A stretch of DNA of 64,000 nt from Streptomyces clavifer (GTDB lineage: Bacteria > Actinomycetota > Actinomycetes > Streptomycetales > Streptomycetaceae): contig BMWJ01000008.1 of the NCBI GenBank assembly GCA_014651175.1, positions 186,001 through 250,000 on the forward strand. Direction: 5' to 3'. The stretch's first letter is position 1. Every line of letters starts with the position of its first letter. Of this stretch, positions 9,470-17,242 are shown in pieces. The notes below the pieces were generated by a model. It had not been told where the DNA came from and did no database searches. It saw only the letters and a list, made by a program, of their open reading frames with translations. Both the position numbers and the translations under genes were made by a program.

Positions 9470-9927
9470 ATGAGCGGACGGCTCTTCAGTCCGCTCGATC
9501 GGCATCCAACACTATGCCGTACCGGGCCCCCTTCGCGCGACGGCAGAAGCCCGGCGCTCCGGGGCGCTCGGGTGGCCGGGCAACCCCGGTGGGCCCCAAC
9601 GGTGTTCGTCCCGCGCTTCCCGGGTGCCGCTCCCGCGAGGGCGTCCGCCGCGAGGCGGGCGCGGGTGCCGCCCCGAGCCGCCCCGTGCGGCTCCGCGGCG
9701 GTGGCTCCCGCGCCGCCCTCCGGCGCGCGAACGCCGCGCCGCCCGCCGGTGCGTGCATGCCGTTCCCGACGTCGTGCGACGGGCGCCCGGAATGAGGGCG
9801 TCCGGATCGAAAGTGCGCTCGATTCACCGGATCGTGGGATCTGTCGGGCTTTGCGGCACGGCCCGTCACGTTCCGTGCTGGCGGAGTCCCCGGAAAATGG
9901 GATGCGCCCGCCCGTAGTCTGGATGCC
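9470..9927. other. Non-coding gap between tRNA-Gln and sensor kinase
   Basis: 458 bp without a credible gene; frames crossing it are Pro/Arg-rich and overlap the kinase start. It holds the tRNA leader hairpin (9472-9496) and presumably the tRNA promoter. At its right end is a -10-like TAGTCT (9915-9920) spaced so that transcription would begin at the kinase ATG. Confidence 0.6.
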
Positions 9928-9928
9928 A
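9915..9928 (+). promoter_or_regulatory. Candidate leaderless promoter of the sensor kinase
   Basis: The hexamer TAGTCT ends 7 nt before the A of the ATG, the spacing typical of leaderless transcripts in Streptomyces. No Shine-Dalgarno sequence precedes the start. A clear -35 box is not visible. Confidence 0.45.
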
Positions 9929-11238
9929 TGACCGCAACGGGGGCAGACCGGGAAGCGGCGGGACCGACCACCCGCGGCTACTGGTGGTGGGAGCGGCGGC
10001 GCAGTGTCGCCCTGGACGTGGGACTGGCGCTGGTTTCGGCGCTGGAGTGTGCGCTGGAGGGGGTGGAGTTCGCCGGGGCCACCGGGCTGCCGGTGCCGGT
10101 GGCGGTGGTCTTCGGACTGCTGGCCGGATCGGTGCTGGTGGTGCGACGGCGCTGGCCGATCGCCGTCGTGCTGCTGACGATCGCGATGACGCCCGCCGAG
10201 ATGGGCTTCCTGATGACGCTGGTCGGCCTCTACACGCTGGCGGCCTCGGACGTGCCGCGCAGGATCACCGTCGTCCTGACGGGAATGACGCTCGTCGGCA
10301 CGTTCATCGTCACCTATGTACGGCTGCGGCAGAGCGTCACCGCGAACGTCGACTTCGGACCGGGCGACTGGTACGTGCCGCTGATGTCCGTCTTCATGGC
10401 CCTCGGGCTGACGGCTCCGGCCGTGCTCTTCGGCCTCTACATCGGGGCGCGGCGGCGGCTCATGGAGAGCCTGCGGGAGCGGGCCGACTCGCTGGAGCGG
10501 GAGCTGTCGCTCCTGGCGGACCGGGCCGAGGAGCGGGCCGAGTGGGCGCGTACGGAGGAGCGGGGCAGGATCGCCCGCGAGATGCACGACGTGGTCGCGC
10601 ACCGGGTCAGCCTGATGGTGGTGCACGCGGCCGCGCTCCAGGCGGTGGCGCCCAAGGACCCGGCCAAGGCGGTGCGCAACGCGGCGCTGGTCGGTGACAT
10701 GGGCCGGCAGGCGCTGACGGAGCTGCGGGAGATGCTCGGGGTCCTGCGGAGCGGGGACGCGCTCGTGGCCCCTCCGGCGGGCCGGGTGCCGCTGGCCTCG
10801 GTGGGCCGGGCGGCGGCCGCGGCAGCCGCCGCGGCCACGGAGGACGGGCCGCGGCTGCGCGAGGTGGAGGCGCTCGTGGCGCAGTCCCGGGAGGCGGGGA
10901 TGACGGTCGAGCTCTCCGTCGACGGCGAGCTGCGCCCGTACGCCCCCGAGGTCGAGCAGACGGCGTACCGGGTGGTGCAGGAGGCCCTGACGAACGTGCA
11001 CAAGCACGCGGCGGGTGCGAAGACGTGGGTGCGGCTGGCGCACCGCGGGGCCGAGGTCGCGATGCAGGTGGAGAACGGCCCGACGGACGGGGTCACGGCG
11101 GACGCGGGGCTCCCGAGCGGCGGCAACGGCCTGGTGGGGATGCGCGAGCGGGTGGTGGCCCTGGGTGGCGTATTCGTCTCGGGCCCGACGGAGGCAGGAG
11201 GCTACCGAGTCTCCGCAGTCCTCCCCGCAGCCCTCTGA
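9928..11238 (+). CDS. NarL-type two-component sensor histidine kinase (orphan)
   Basis: A 436-residue membrane sensor kinase. The N-terminal half has about five hydrophobic helices (residues about 28-50, 52-72, 75-100, 105-127, 150-172) with little extracellular loop, suggesting that a membrane or intramembrane signal is sensed. A linker coiled coil leads to a HisKA_3 dimerisation domain; the phospho-accepting His is about residue 220 in the motif EMHDVVAHRVSLMVVH. The HATPase_c domain follows, with the N-box region ALTNVHKHA and glycine-rich GGNGLVGMRERV. Kinases of this class normally pair with a LuxR/NarL response regulator, but none is adjacent: the next genes are on the opposite strand. 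Likely leaderless transcript. Confidence 0.9.
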   Translation: MTATGADREAAGPTTRGYWWWERRRSVALDVGLALVSALECALEGVEFAGATGLPVPVAVVFGLLAGSVLVVRRRWPIAVVLLTIAMTPAEMGFLMTLVGLYTLAASDVPRRITVVLTGMTLVGTFIVTYVRLRQSVTANVDFGPGDWYVPLMSVFMALGLTAPAVLFGLYIGARRRLMESLRERADSLERELSLLADRAEERAEWARTEERGRIAREMHDVVAHRVSLMVVHAAALQAVAPKDPAKAVRNAALVGDMGRQALTELREMLGVLRSGDALVAPPAGRVPLASVGRAAAAAAAAATEDGPRLREVEALVAQSREAGMTVELSVDGELRPYAPEVEQTAYRVVQEALTNVHKHAAGAKTWVRLAHRGAEVAMQVENGPTDGVTADAGLPSGGNGLVGMRERVVALGGVFVSGPTEAGGYRVSAVLPAAL

Positions 11239-11331
11239 CCCCGGGCCGTTGGGAGATTACGGACGCCCATATGGGGGCATAAGGCCCAGCCGCCTGTCCG
11301 TAGGCTCCCAACGCCCGTCAGGCGCCGCCCG

Positions 11332-11850
11332 TCAGCCGGAGGTGAGGCGTTCCGGTTGGGCGCCGGTCACCAGGGTTCCCAGGGCCCGGTCGATGTCCGA
11401 TCCGAGGTACCAGTCCCCGGTGTGGTCGATCGAGTAGACCCGCCCCTCGCTGTCGATGGCGAGCACCGCCTGCCCGTCCCCCTCCTCGCCCAGCGGTGCG
11501 ACCTCGGTCCGCAGGGCGCGGCCCAGGTCCCCGAGCGTCCGGGCGAGGTGCAGTCCGCTCAGCGGGTCGATGCGCACCGCCGCCGGCGCGATCTGCCGGC
11601 CGGGTGCCGACGCGGTGATGCGGAGGCCGCCGAACTCCGCCCACGCCTCGACCGCCGCCGGGAAGACCGCGTGCTGGTGTCCGGCGGGCGAGGCGTGGGA
11701 GCGAAGGGCGTCCGCCCACTCCTCGGCCTGCCGGATGTCCCAGCGTCCCGGCTCCCAGCCGGCCTGCCGCAGAGCGGCGTCGACGGCGACGGGGAAACGG
11801 GTGGAGGAGGTGCGGTCCTGCTGGGCGGGAACTTCGGTTCGGTTGTGCAT
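11332..11850 (-). CDS. SUKH-3 domain immunity protein
   Basis: A 172-residue cytosolic protein with SUKH-3 features: an N-terminal helix pair (RFPVAVDAALRQAGWEPGRW, then AEEWADAL), the core FPAAVEAWAEFGGLRI, an acidic strand region around a PLGEEGDGQAVLAID segment, and VYSIDHTGDWYLGSDIDRAL near the C-terminus. SUKH proteins are immunity proteins that bind and neutralise toxin domains of polymorphic toxin systems. It starts 10 bp after the stop of a YwqJ-type deaminase on the same strand, so the pair looks like a toxin-immunity operon. The start ATG was preferred over a longer form that overlaps the deaminase. Specific binding to the neighbour deaminase is inferred. Confidence 0.88.
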   Translation of the reverse strand: MHNRTEVPAQQDRTSSTRFPVAVDAALRQAGWEPGRWDIRQAEEWADALRSHASPAGHQHAVFPAAVEAWAEFGGLRITASAPGRQIAPAAVRIDPLSGLHLARTLGDLGRALRTEVAPLGEEGDGQAVLAIDSEGRVYSIDHTGDWYLGSDIDRALGTLVTGAQPERLTSG

Positions 11851-11860
11851 CGCTGTGTGC

Positions 11861-12385
11861 TCAGCCCTTCTCGGCGGCGGTCGCCGCACCGGCGGCGGTG
11901 AGGTCGACGGGGCGTACGCCGAAGTGGGCGAGCATCTCCGTGCAGGAGCGGCAGGGGCGCGCGTAGCTGCCGTGCAGCGGGTCGCCGTCCTCGCGGATGT
12001 GCCGGGCGGTGAGCCGGGCGTGCTTGAGGGCGCGCCGGGCCTCCCCGTTGGTGAGGGGCTTGCGCTGGGCGCGCTTGGAGCGGCTGCCGTCGGCCGCGGT
12101 GAGCTGGCGGGAGAGCAGTATCGCCTCGGGGCAGCGGCCGGTGAAGCGCTCGCGCTGGCCGCTGGCGAGGGTGTCCAGGAAGTCCTGGACGAGTGGGTGG
12201 AGCACCGGCGGCCGGTCGCCCTTGCCGGCGGTGCAGGTCAGTGTCTCGCCGCGCACGGACAGCGCCGCGGCCACGGCCGGCAGGATGCCGTCGCGGCGGT
12301 GGTGCAGTTGTGGCGCGCGGCTGGGTTCGGTGGTGCTCCAGCTGAGTCGCGGATCTCCGGATGTGACTGTTTGTGCAGAGTGCAT
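11861..12385 (-). CDS. YwqJ-type nucleic acid/nucleotide deaminase
   Basis: A 174-residue protein carrying the YwqJ-like deaminase core of polymorphic toxins. The metal and proton-transfer motif is C-P-E (C85, E87) in FTGRCPEAILLSR, and the second metal motif is P-C-x2-C (C145, C148) in ARPCRSCTEMLAHFGV. Both motifs are intact, so a zinc-dependent cytosine or adenosine deaminase activity on nucleic acid or nucleotides is plausible. There is no signal peptide, WXG/LXG, PT or HINT module. The gene is upstream of, and probably co-transcribed with, the SUKH-3 gene. The 80-residue N-terminal part is unassigned. Toxicity is inferred from family and context; a housekeeping deaminase is the alternative. 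Confidence 0.85.
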   Translation of the reverse strand: MHSAQTVTSGDPRLSWSTTEPSRAPQLHHRRDGILPAVAAALSVRGETLTCTAGKGDRPPVLHPLVQDFLDTLASGQRERFTGRCPEAILLSRQLTAADGSRSKRAQRKPLTNGEARRALKHARLTARHIREDGDPLHGSYARPCRSCTEMLAHFGVRPVDLTAAGAATAAEKG

Positions 12386-12511
12386 GGTGTGGACATCCCT
12401 CCCGCAATCCCCCGAGTTGCGGGGGACAGCCTGCCAAATGTGCAGGGTGGTGGGGAAGCTGGGGCGATGAAACGCGTCTTCGTGTCGCGGCCCGGTCGCC
12501 CGATCGTCGCA

Positions 12512-12531
12512 TCACCGTCACGCGACGGTGA
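12512..12531. promoter_or_regulatory. Inverted repeat in divergent toxin-cluster promoter region
   Basis: TCACCGTC (12512-12519) and GACGGTGA (12524-12531) form a perfect 8-bp inverted repeat around ACGC. It lies in the 237-bp gap from which the deaminase/SUKH-3 pair and the WHH/SUKH gene diverge. A -10-like TAGGCT is at 12582-12587 for the rightward gene. Candidate operator shared by both arms; it could instead be a hairpin. Confidence 0.4.
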
Positions 12532-12622
12532 CGTTCAGTGAAGGGATGCGGAGGAGCGGGAGCCCCTGTTGCGCCACCGCATAGGCTGTGCGGAACACCA
12601 GACGCAGCAGGGGGCAACCGCC

Positions 12623-13600
12623 ATGACGACAGGTCGGCTCGGGCAGCAATCCGCGCCACCGAACGCGGCCTACGCCGGGCAGCTCGTGCACTTCCCGGAC
12701 CCGGTCCGGGCGTCCCGCCATCCCAGGGGTGTGCGCGTGGACGAGAACGGCTTCCCGGTGCTTTCGCCGTACGCGCGCGCTGCCGCGGAGATCGCCGATC
12801 CTCCGCCGGGATTCGGTATCGACGAGCTGCGGCTCACGGACTACGTGTCGGCGAACGCGGCCATGGCTGCGAGCGGGCACGAGCTGTGGGACACGATTCC
12901 GGCGGTGGCCACTCCGCACGGCTGGACGTGGCACCACGTGGCGGGCGGCCGGCGGATGGAGCTCGTCCCCGTCGAGGTGAAGGCGCTGCTGCGTCACCAC
13001 GGCGGCCTGGCGACGACCCCGGTGGACCAGGACCGGCGGGGCACCCGGCCGCTGCAGGAGACCAGGCCCGCCCACTTCCGTCTGCCCAAGGGCGCGGTGG
13101 CGGTGAGCGAGCAGCAGGTGCTGAGCGTCGAGGAGGACCTCGGCTACCGGCTTCCCGGTGCGTACCGCTCGTTCCTGAAGGCGGCCGGCGGTTCGGCCCC
13201 GGTCGGCGCGGCGCTGGACGCGGAGCTCGGCCTGCTGGTCGACCAGCCGTTCTTCACGGTGCGCGAACAGGCCGGCGTGAACGACCTGGTGTACGTCAAC
13301 AAGTGCCTGCGGGACCACTTCACGAAGGACTACCTGGGCGTCTGCTTCGTCCAGGGCGGCATCGTCGCCGTGAAGGTGCGGGGCAGCGACGTGGGCTCCG
13401 TGTGGTTCTGCCCGTACGACGACGCCAGGGACCAGGACGGCTGGAGCGTGCAGGAGCGTGTGGAACGGCTTCTGCTGCCCTGCGGTGCGGACTTCGACGC
13501 CTTCCTCCAGCGGCTCGCGGGCAACCCCCCGGAGCTGGAGACCGTGGCGAACCTGATGGTGGACGGCGGCTTCGCGCAGGCCGTCCCGGTGGAGGGGTGA
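12623..13600 (+). CDS. WHH-type HNH/Endo VII nuclease domain fused to SMI1/KNR4 (SUKH) immunity domain
   Basis: A 325-residue, two-part protein. Residues about 36-130 match the WHH nuclease toxin module: GVRVDENGFPVLSPYA, the D-x4-AN element, then GWTWHH (W103 H104 H105), MELVP and HHGG (126-128). Residues about 150-310 form an SMI1/KNR4-type SUKH fold (EEDLGYRLPGAYRSFLKAAGG, then strand-rich GVCFVQGGIVAVKVRG). Toxin and immunity domains are normally separate genes; here they share one chain. Where WHH nucleases usually have a histidine after LVP (LVP-x2-vH), this one has lysine (VPVEVK), so activity may be reduced. ATG chosen next to a GGGGG site. Its stop overlaps the GTG of the next gene. 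Confidence 0.82.
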   Translation: MTTGRLGQQSAPPNAAYAGQLVHFPDPVRASRHPRGVRVDENGFPVLSPYARAAAEIADPPPGFGIDELRLTDYVSANAAMAASGHELWDTIPAVATPHGWTWHHVAGGRRMELVPVEVKALLRHHGGLATTPVDQDRRGTRPLQETRPAHFRLPKGAVAVSEQQVLSVEEDLGYRLPGAYRSFLKAAGGSAPVGAALDAELGLLVDQPFFTVREQAGVNDLVYVNKCLRDHFTKDYLGVCFVQGGIVAVKVRGSDVGSVWFCPYDDARDQDGWSVQERVERLLLPCGADFDAFLQRLAGNPPELETVANLMVDGGFAQAVPVEG

Positions 13601-16005
13601 GCGCGGTGGTGACTTTCGCGCAGGCACAGGAGCGGGCGGACGAGTGGGTCAACGGTGACGTGCCCGCCTACCAGCACCGTGAGGTGCGGGTCCGTGAGTT
13701 CGAGCTGGGCTTCGTGGTGTGGTCCGAGGACCGGCCGGAGGGCCCCGTCTCGGACGGCGGCCGTCAGCGGCTGGTGATCGCCCGTGACAGCGGGGAGGCC
13801 ACGCTGTGGCCGGGGCTGCCCGTCGGCGAGGTCATCCGGCGGTACGAGGAGGAGTACGGGGCGTCCGCCGCGGCGCCGACCGCTCCGGAGCCGCCGCAGC
13901 GCATCGATCTGAATCAGACGTCGTTCCTGCTGACCCCGCCGGAGTGGCTCCAGGAGGCGGCGGACAAGCTGGGCATCCCGGACCGGCGGGCGGAGCGGGA
14001 CACGCCCCCGTCACCCGCGCCGGTCCCCACTTCCGCTCCTGCGGGACCGGCCGGCTCGGGGGCGACCCCGTGGCCGGCCGCGGGCGGACAGCGTGACTAC
14101 GAGCCCACCGCGTCCGACGGCGTTCCCGCGGGGGCGACCCCGTGGGCCGGTACGGACACGAACGCGGATTCGGAGGACGGTGCGGTGGCGCTCCCGGCGA
14201 CGGTGTTCGCGCCGCCGCTCTCCGGTTCGGACGACGAGGGGCCCCCGCCGGTCGTGCCGGCCGAGGCGCCCACGGCCCTGATGTCGGGGGGCAGCCAGCT
14301 GCCCCGGACCGCGGTGGTCCCCGGGCTGAACCCCCGGGACGGCGCCCCGGGCACCCCTCCGGGAGCCCCCGCGGCTCCTGCCGCGCCGTCGGCTCCGGGA
14401 ACCGGTGCGGGCGACATCGCGGACGCGGCGACGAGCAAGGCCGCCGTGCCGCCGCGCGGTGCGCGCGGCACCGGCTCGACGCCTCCTCCGCCGCCGGGTG
14501 CCCCCGGCATTCCGGGGGCCCGGCCCGGTGCGACTCCGCCGCCGTCGGGACCGGGTACGGCCGGTGGGTACGTCCCGACGCAGCTCGTCTCCCAGCTCGG
14601 TCCGCCCGGCGCTCCGCAGCCGCCCGCCCCTCCCGGTCCCCCCGGCCCTCCCGGGGCGACGCCGCCCCCGGGCGGTGGGATGCACCACGCCGCGACGATG
14701 TTCTCCGACGCGAGCATCGGCGGCCCGAACGCGCTGCGGCCTCCGGGTCCGCCCGGCCCGCCCGGGGCTCCCGGCGTGCCGCAGCCTCCCGGTCCGCCCG
14801 GTGTCCCCGGTGCGTCGCAGCAGCCCGCTCCTCCCGGACCGCCCGGCCCTCCCGGGGCCACACCGCCCGCCGGTGCCGGGGCGCATCACGCCGAGACCAT
14901 GTTCGCGAGTCAGGGGCCGGCAGGCCCCGGGGCCCCGCAGCCGCCCGGTCCGCCCGGCCCGCCTCCCGGCGTGCAGGGCCCGCACACGCCGCCGCCCCCG
15001 GCCTACGGCTATCCGCAGCAGCCGCCCGGTCAGCCGACGGTGGGTCCGGGCTACCAGGCGGTGCTGCGCTTCCGGGCGCCCGACGGCAGTGAGCAGCAGC
15101 TGATCCGGCGTTCGGCGCCGGGTACGCCGCATCCCGAGTGGCAGATGCTGCACGAGCTGCGCGGGATGAACGTCCCGCCGCAGCAGGTCATCGAGCTGCA
15201 CACGGAGCTGGCCTCCTGCGAGCTGCCCGGCGGTTACTGCGCGCGGATGATCCGGGAGACCTGGCCGCAGGTCCGGATCACGAGCGTCGCCCCGTACGGC
15301 ACGGATCAGGCGAGCCGCCAGCAGGGCATGCAGCACCTGCTGACGCATCAGGGCGAGCTGCACCAGGTCGCCGACGGTCCCGCGCGCCCGGCTCCCGTGC
15401 GGGCGCCGCTGCCGCAGATGCCGCCCGCCATGGCCCTGCCGCCGGAAGCGCTGGCCGAGGAACTGCTGGGGGCCTTCGGTCCCCAGGGTGTGCTCCGCTT
15501 CGACCAGCGGGCGGTGTCCCGCCAGGGCGTGCCCGAGATCGTGGCGCGGACGCTGGTGTGGGCCGGTCTGCCGGCCGACTTCGGTCCGTTCTTCTGGGCG
15601 CAGCCGGGCCACCCGGTGGTGCCGACGCTGGCGGAGCTGGCGACGCAGCGACAGGTGCAGCCGGCCTCGGACGCCGGTTCGTATCTGGTGATGGGGTCGG
15701 ACTTCGGCCGGGCGATCTGCGTGCAGTACGGCACGGCGAACATCGTCGCCGTACCCGTCGAGGCGGGTCCCGGTGGGCAGCCCGTGCCGCCGCAGTTCGT
15801 GAACACGGGACTGCCGGAGTTCGTGCGGTCGATGGCACTGCTGGGCCGGATGTGGCGGCTGCGTTTCGGGCTGAACCCCGAGCAGGCGGGCCGTTGGACG
15901 GTCGATTTCCAGGCGCAGTTGGTGGCACTGGATCCGGCGGCGCTGGCGTCGCCGGAGAGCTGGTGGTCGGTTCTGCTGGAGCAGATGTGGGACGGACTGC
16001 TCTGA
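13597..16005 (+). CDS. Multidomain Imm35-like / proline-glycine linker / deaminase / SUKH-4-like protein
   Basis: About 802 residues. Residues 1-90 resemble a YrhB/Imm35-type immunity domain (TFAQAQERADEWVNGD ... LVIARDSGEATLWPG ... EVIRRYEEEYG). Residues about 100-485 are low-complexity Pro/Gly/Ala with collagen-like PPGPPGPPG runs. Residues about 490-590 look like a polymorphic-toxin deaminase: H512-P-E514 and C541-x6-C548 (SCELPGGYC), as in XOO_2897/DddA-related families. The remainder resembles SUKH-4 (GLPADFGPFFWAQPG ... VNTGLPEFVRSMALLGRM). No signal peptide or membrane helix. The GTG start overlaps the previous stop (GTGA); GTGs at 13606 or 13609 are better spaced from GGAG. Domain names rest on motif reading only. 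Confidence 0.75.
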   Translation: MSAVVTFAQAQERADEWVNGDVPAYQHREVRVREFELGFVVWSEDRPEGPVSDGGRQRLVIARDSGEATLWPGLPVGEVIRRYEEEYGASAAAPTAPEPPQRIDLNQTSFLLTPPEWLQEAADKLGIPDRRAERDTPPSPAPVPTSAPAGPAGSGATPWPAAGGQRDYEPTASDGVPAGATPWAGTDTNADSEDGAVALPATVFAPPLSGSDDEGPPPVVPAEAPTALMSGGSQLPRTAVVPGLNPRDGAPGTPPGAPAAPAAPSAPGTGAGDIADAATSKAAVPPRGARGTGSTPPPPPGAPGIPGARPGATPPPSGPGTAGGYVPTQLVSQLGPPGAPQPPAPPGPPGPPGATPPPGGGMHHAATMFSDASIGGPNALRPPGPPGPPGAPGVPQPPGPPGVPGASQQPAPPGPPGPPGATPPAGAGAHHAETMFASQGPAGPGAPQPPGPPGPPPGVQGPHTPPPPAYGYPQQPPGQPTVGPGYQAVLRFRAPDGSEQQLIRRSAPGTPHPEWQMLHELRGMNVPPQQVIELHTELASCELPGGYCARMIRETWPQVRITSVAPYGTDQASRQQGMQHLLTHQGELHQVADGPARPAPVRAPLPQMPPAMALPPEALAEELLGAFGPQGVLRFDQRAVSRQGVPEIVARTLVWAGLPADFGPFFWAQPGHPVVPTLAELATQRQVQPASDAGSYLVMGSDFGRAICVQYGTANIVAVPVEAGPGGQPVPPQFVNTGLPEFVRSMALLGRMWRLRFGLNPEQAGRWTVDFQAQLVALDPAALASPESWWSVLLEQMWDGLL

Positions 16006-16021
16006 CCTGACCCGTTGTGTG

Positions 16022-16058
16022 CAGGACGCCCGGGCCCCTTGGGGGACCGGGCGTCCTG
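16022..16058 (+). terminator. Terminator closing the rightward toxin/immunity transcript
   Basis: Perfect 12-bp stem CAGGACGCCCGG / CCGGGCGTCCTG (16022-16033 with 16047-16058), extended inside by GCCCC/GGGGG. It lies 16 bp after the preceding stop codon. Confidence 0.85.
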
Positions 16059-16196
16059 TGCGTCCGGGGTCTGTGATGCCTGTCGCTTCCGTCTTGAAAG
16101 GGACTGATCGATTCCGACTTCCGGCACCAATTGCCGCATCCTTGACGTATTGCTTGGTGGTCGCGGAATCGGAGAGCGGGAGAGAGGGCTTCAGGG

Positions 16197-17090
16197 ATGA
16201 GTGGTGGACCGGTGTCCGCGTACGACTTCGTCGGTGTACGGGGGCGTGGTTACCGCCCGGAGCAGGTCGACCGCACCGTGGCCGCCCTGTCGGCGGAGCG
16301 GGACGGGGCCCTGGACCGGCTCTCCCGCCTGACAGCCCTGGCCGAGGAGCTGGCGGCCGAATCGGCGCGGCTGGGCGAGGCGGTGGCCTCGCTCGCGCCG
16401 CAGACGTATGTCTCGCTGGGGGAGCGGGCCCAGCAGATACTCGCCCTCGCCGAGGCCGAGGCCGAGGCCGCCCGCGGGGCGGCGCTGGAGGACGCGCAGG
16501 AGCTGCGGGACGCCGCGGACGCGGAGGGCCGCGCCCTCCGCGGGGCGGCGCGCGAGGACGCCGAAGGTGTGCGGGCCGCCGCCGATGCCCACGCGGAGGA
16601 GGTGCTGGCCGCGGCGCGGGACGAGGCCGAGGGCTTCATCGAGGAGGCGCGCGCGGAGGCCGGCGCCCTGCGCGGGGCCGCCGAGGCGGAGATGGCGGAG
16701 ACCCGTCGTCGTACGGCCGGTGTGCTGGCCCATCAGGAGAAGGAGCATGCCGAGCGGGGCAAGGCCGCGGAGGCGGAGACCGCCCGGGTCGAGGCCGCCG
16801 TGGCTGCGCGGGAGGCGGAGCTGACGGCGCGGGCCGAGGCGCTGCTGGAGCAGGCACGGCGTGAGCTCTCGGAGACGGGGGAGGCGGCCCGGCACGGCCA
16901 GGAGGACGCCGAGGCGCAGGCCGCGGAGCTGCTCTCGGGGGCGCGGGTCGCCGAGGAGCGGGTGGTCCGGGAGACCGAGCGGGTGCTGCGGGAACACGAG
17001 GAGGGCCGTGAGGAGGTGCGGGCGCACATGGCGCACGTACGCAGCTCACTGGCGGCGCTCACCGGGCGTACGGCTCCGGCGGAGGACTGA
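16197..17090 (+). CDS. DivIVA-like coiled-coil protein (annotated in Streptomyces as cellulose-binding protein)
   Basis: A 297-residue, highly Ala/Glu/Arg-rich protein. The first 40 residues (YDFVGVRGRGYRPEQVD) resemble the N-terminal lipid-binding element of DivIVA, and the rest is nearly continuous heptad coiled coil. Streptomyces chromosomes encode several such Scy/FilP/DivIVA-like proteins; some relatives organise the polar growth machinery, and some carry a historical cellulose-binding label. No membrane helix or signal peptide is visible. The ATG at 16197 follows an AGGG sequence 3-4 nt away, a weak ribosome site. It is monocistronic: a strong terminator precedes it and convergent genes follow. 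The function is inferred, not demonstrated. Confidence 0.8.
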   Translation: MSGGPVSAYDFVGVRGRGYRPEQVDRTVAALSAERDGALDRLSRLTALAEELAAESARLGEAVASLAPQTYVSLGERAQQILALAEAEAEAARGAALEDAQELRDAADAEGRALRGAAREDAEGVRAAADAHAEEVLAAARDEAEGFIEEARAEAGALRGAAEAEMAETRRRTAGVLAHQEKEHAERGKAAEAETARVEAAVAAREAELTARAEALLEQARRELSETGEAARHGQEDAEAQAAELLSGARVAEERVVRETERVLREHEEGREEVRAHMAHVRSSLAALTGRTAPAED

Positions 17091-17242
17091 CGGAGGACCG
17101 AGTGGCGCCGCCGGCCCGGGGCACCGGGCGGCACGCCCCGTGCACGCGGCCCGGCGGGGGCCCTGTCCGCACGGCCAGGGTGTCCTCGATCGAGGACGGG
17201 CTGAATCTCCCGGTCGCTCGCGCGGCGGGCGGATGGCGTCCG

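Noticed and set aside
9486-9971. Minus-strand 161-codon frame between tRNA-Gln and the sensor kinase
   Set aside because: It overlaps the kinase start, is Pro/Arg-rich, has no recognisable fold and no ribosome site.
14600-15000. Collagen-like PPG repeats as a separate collagen gene or DNA repeat array
   Set aside because: They lie within one continuous frame whose flanking domains are well formed, and the nucleotide units are irregular, so this is a protein linker.
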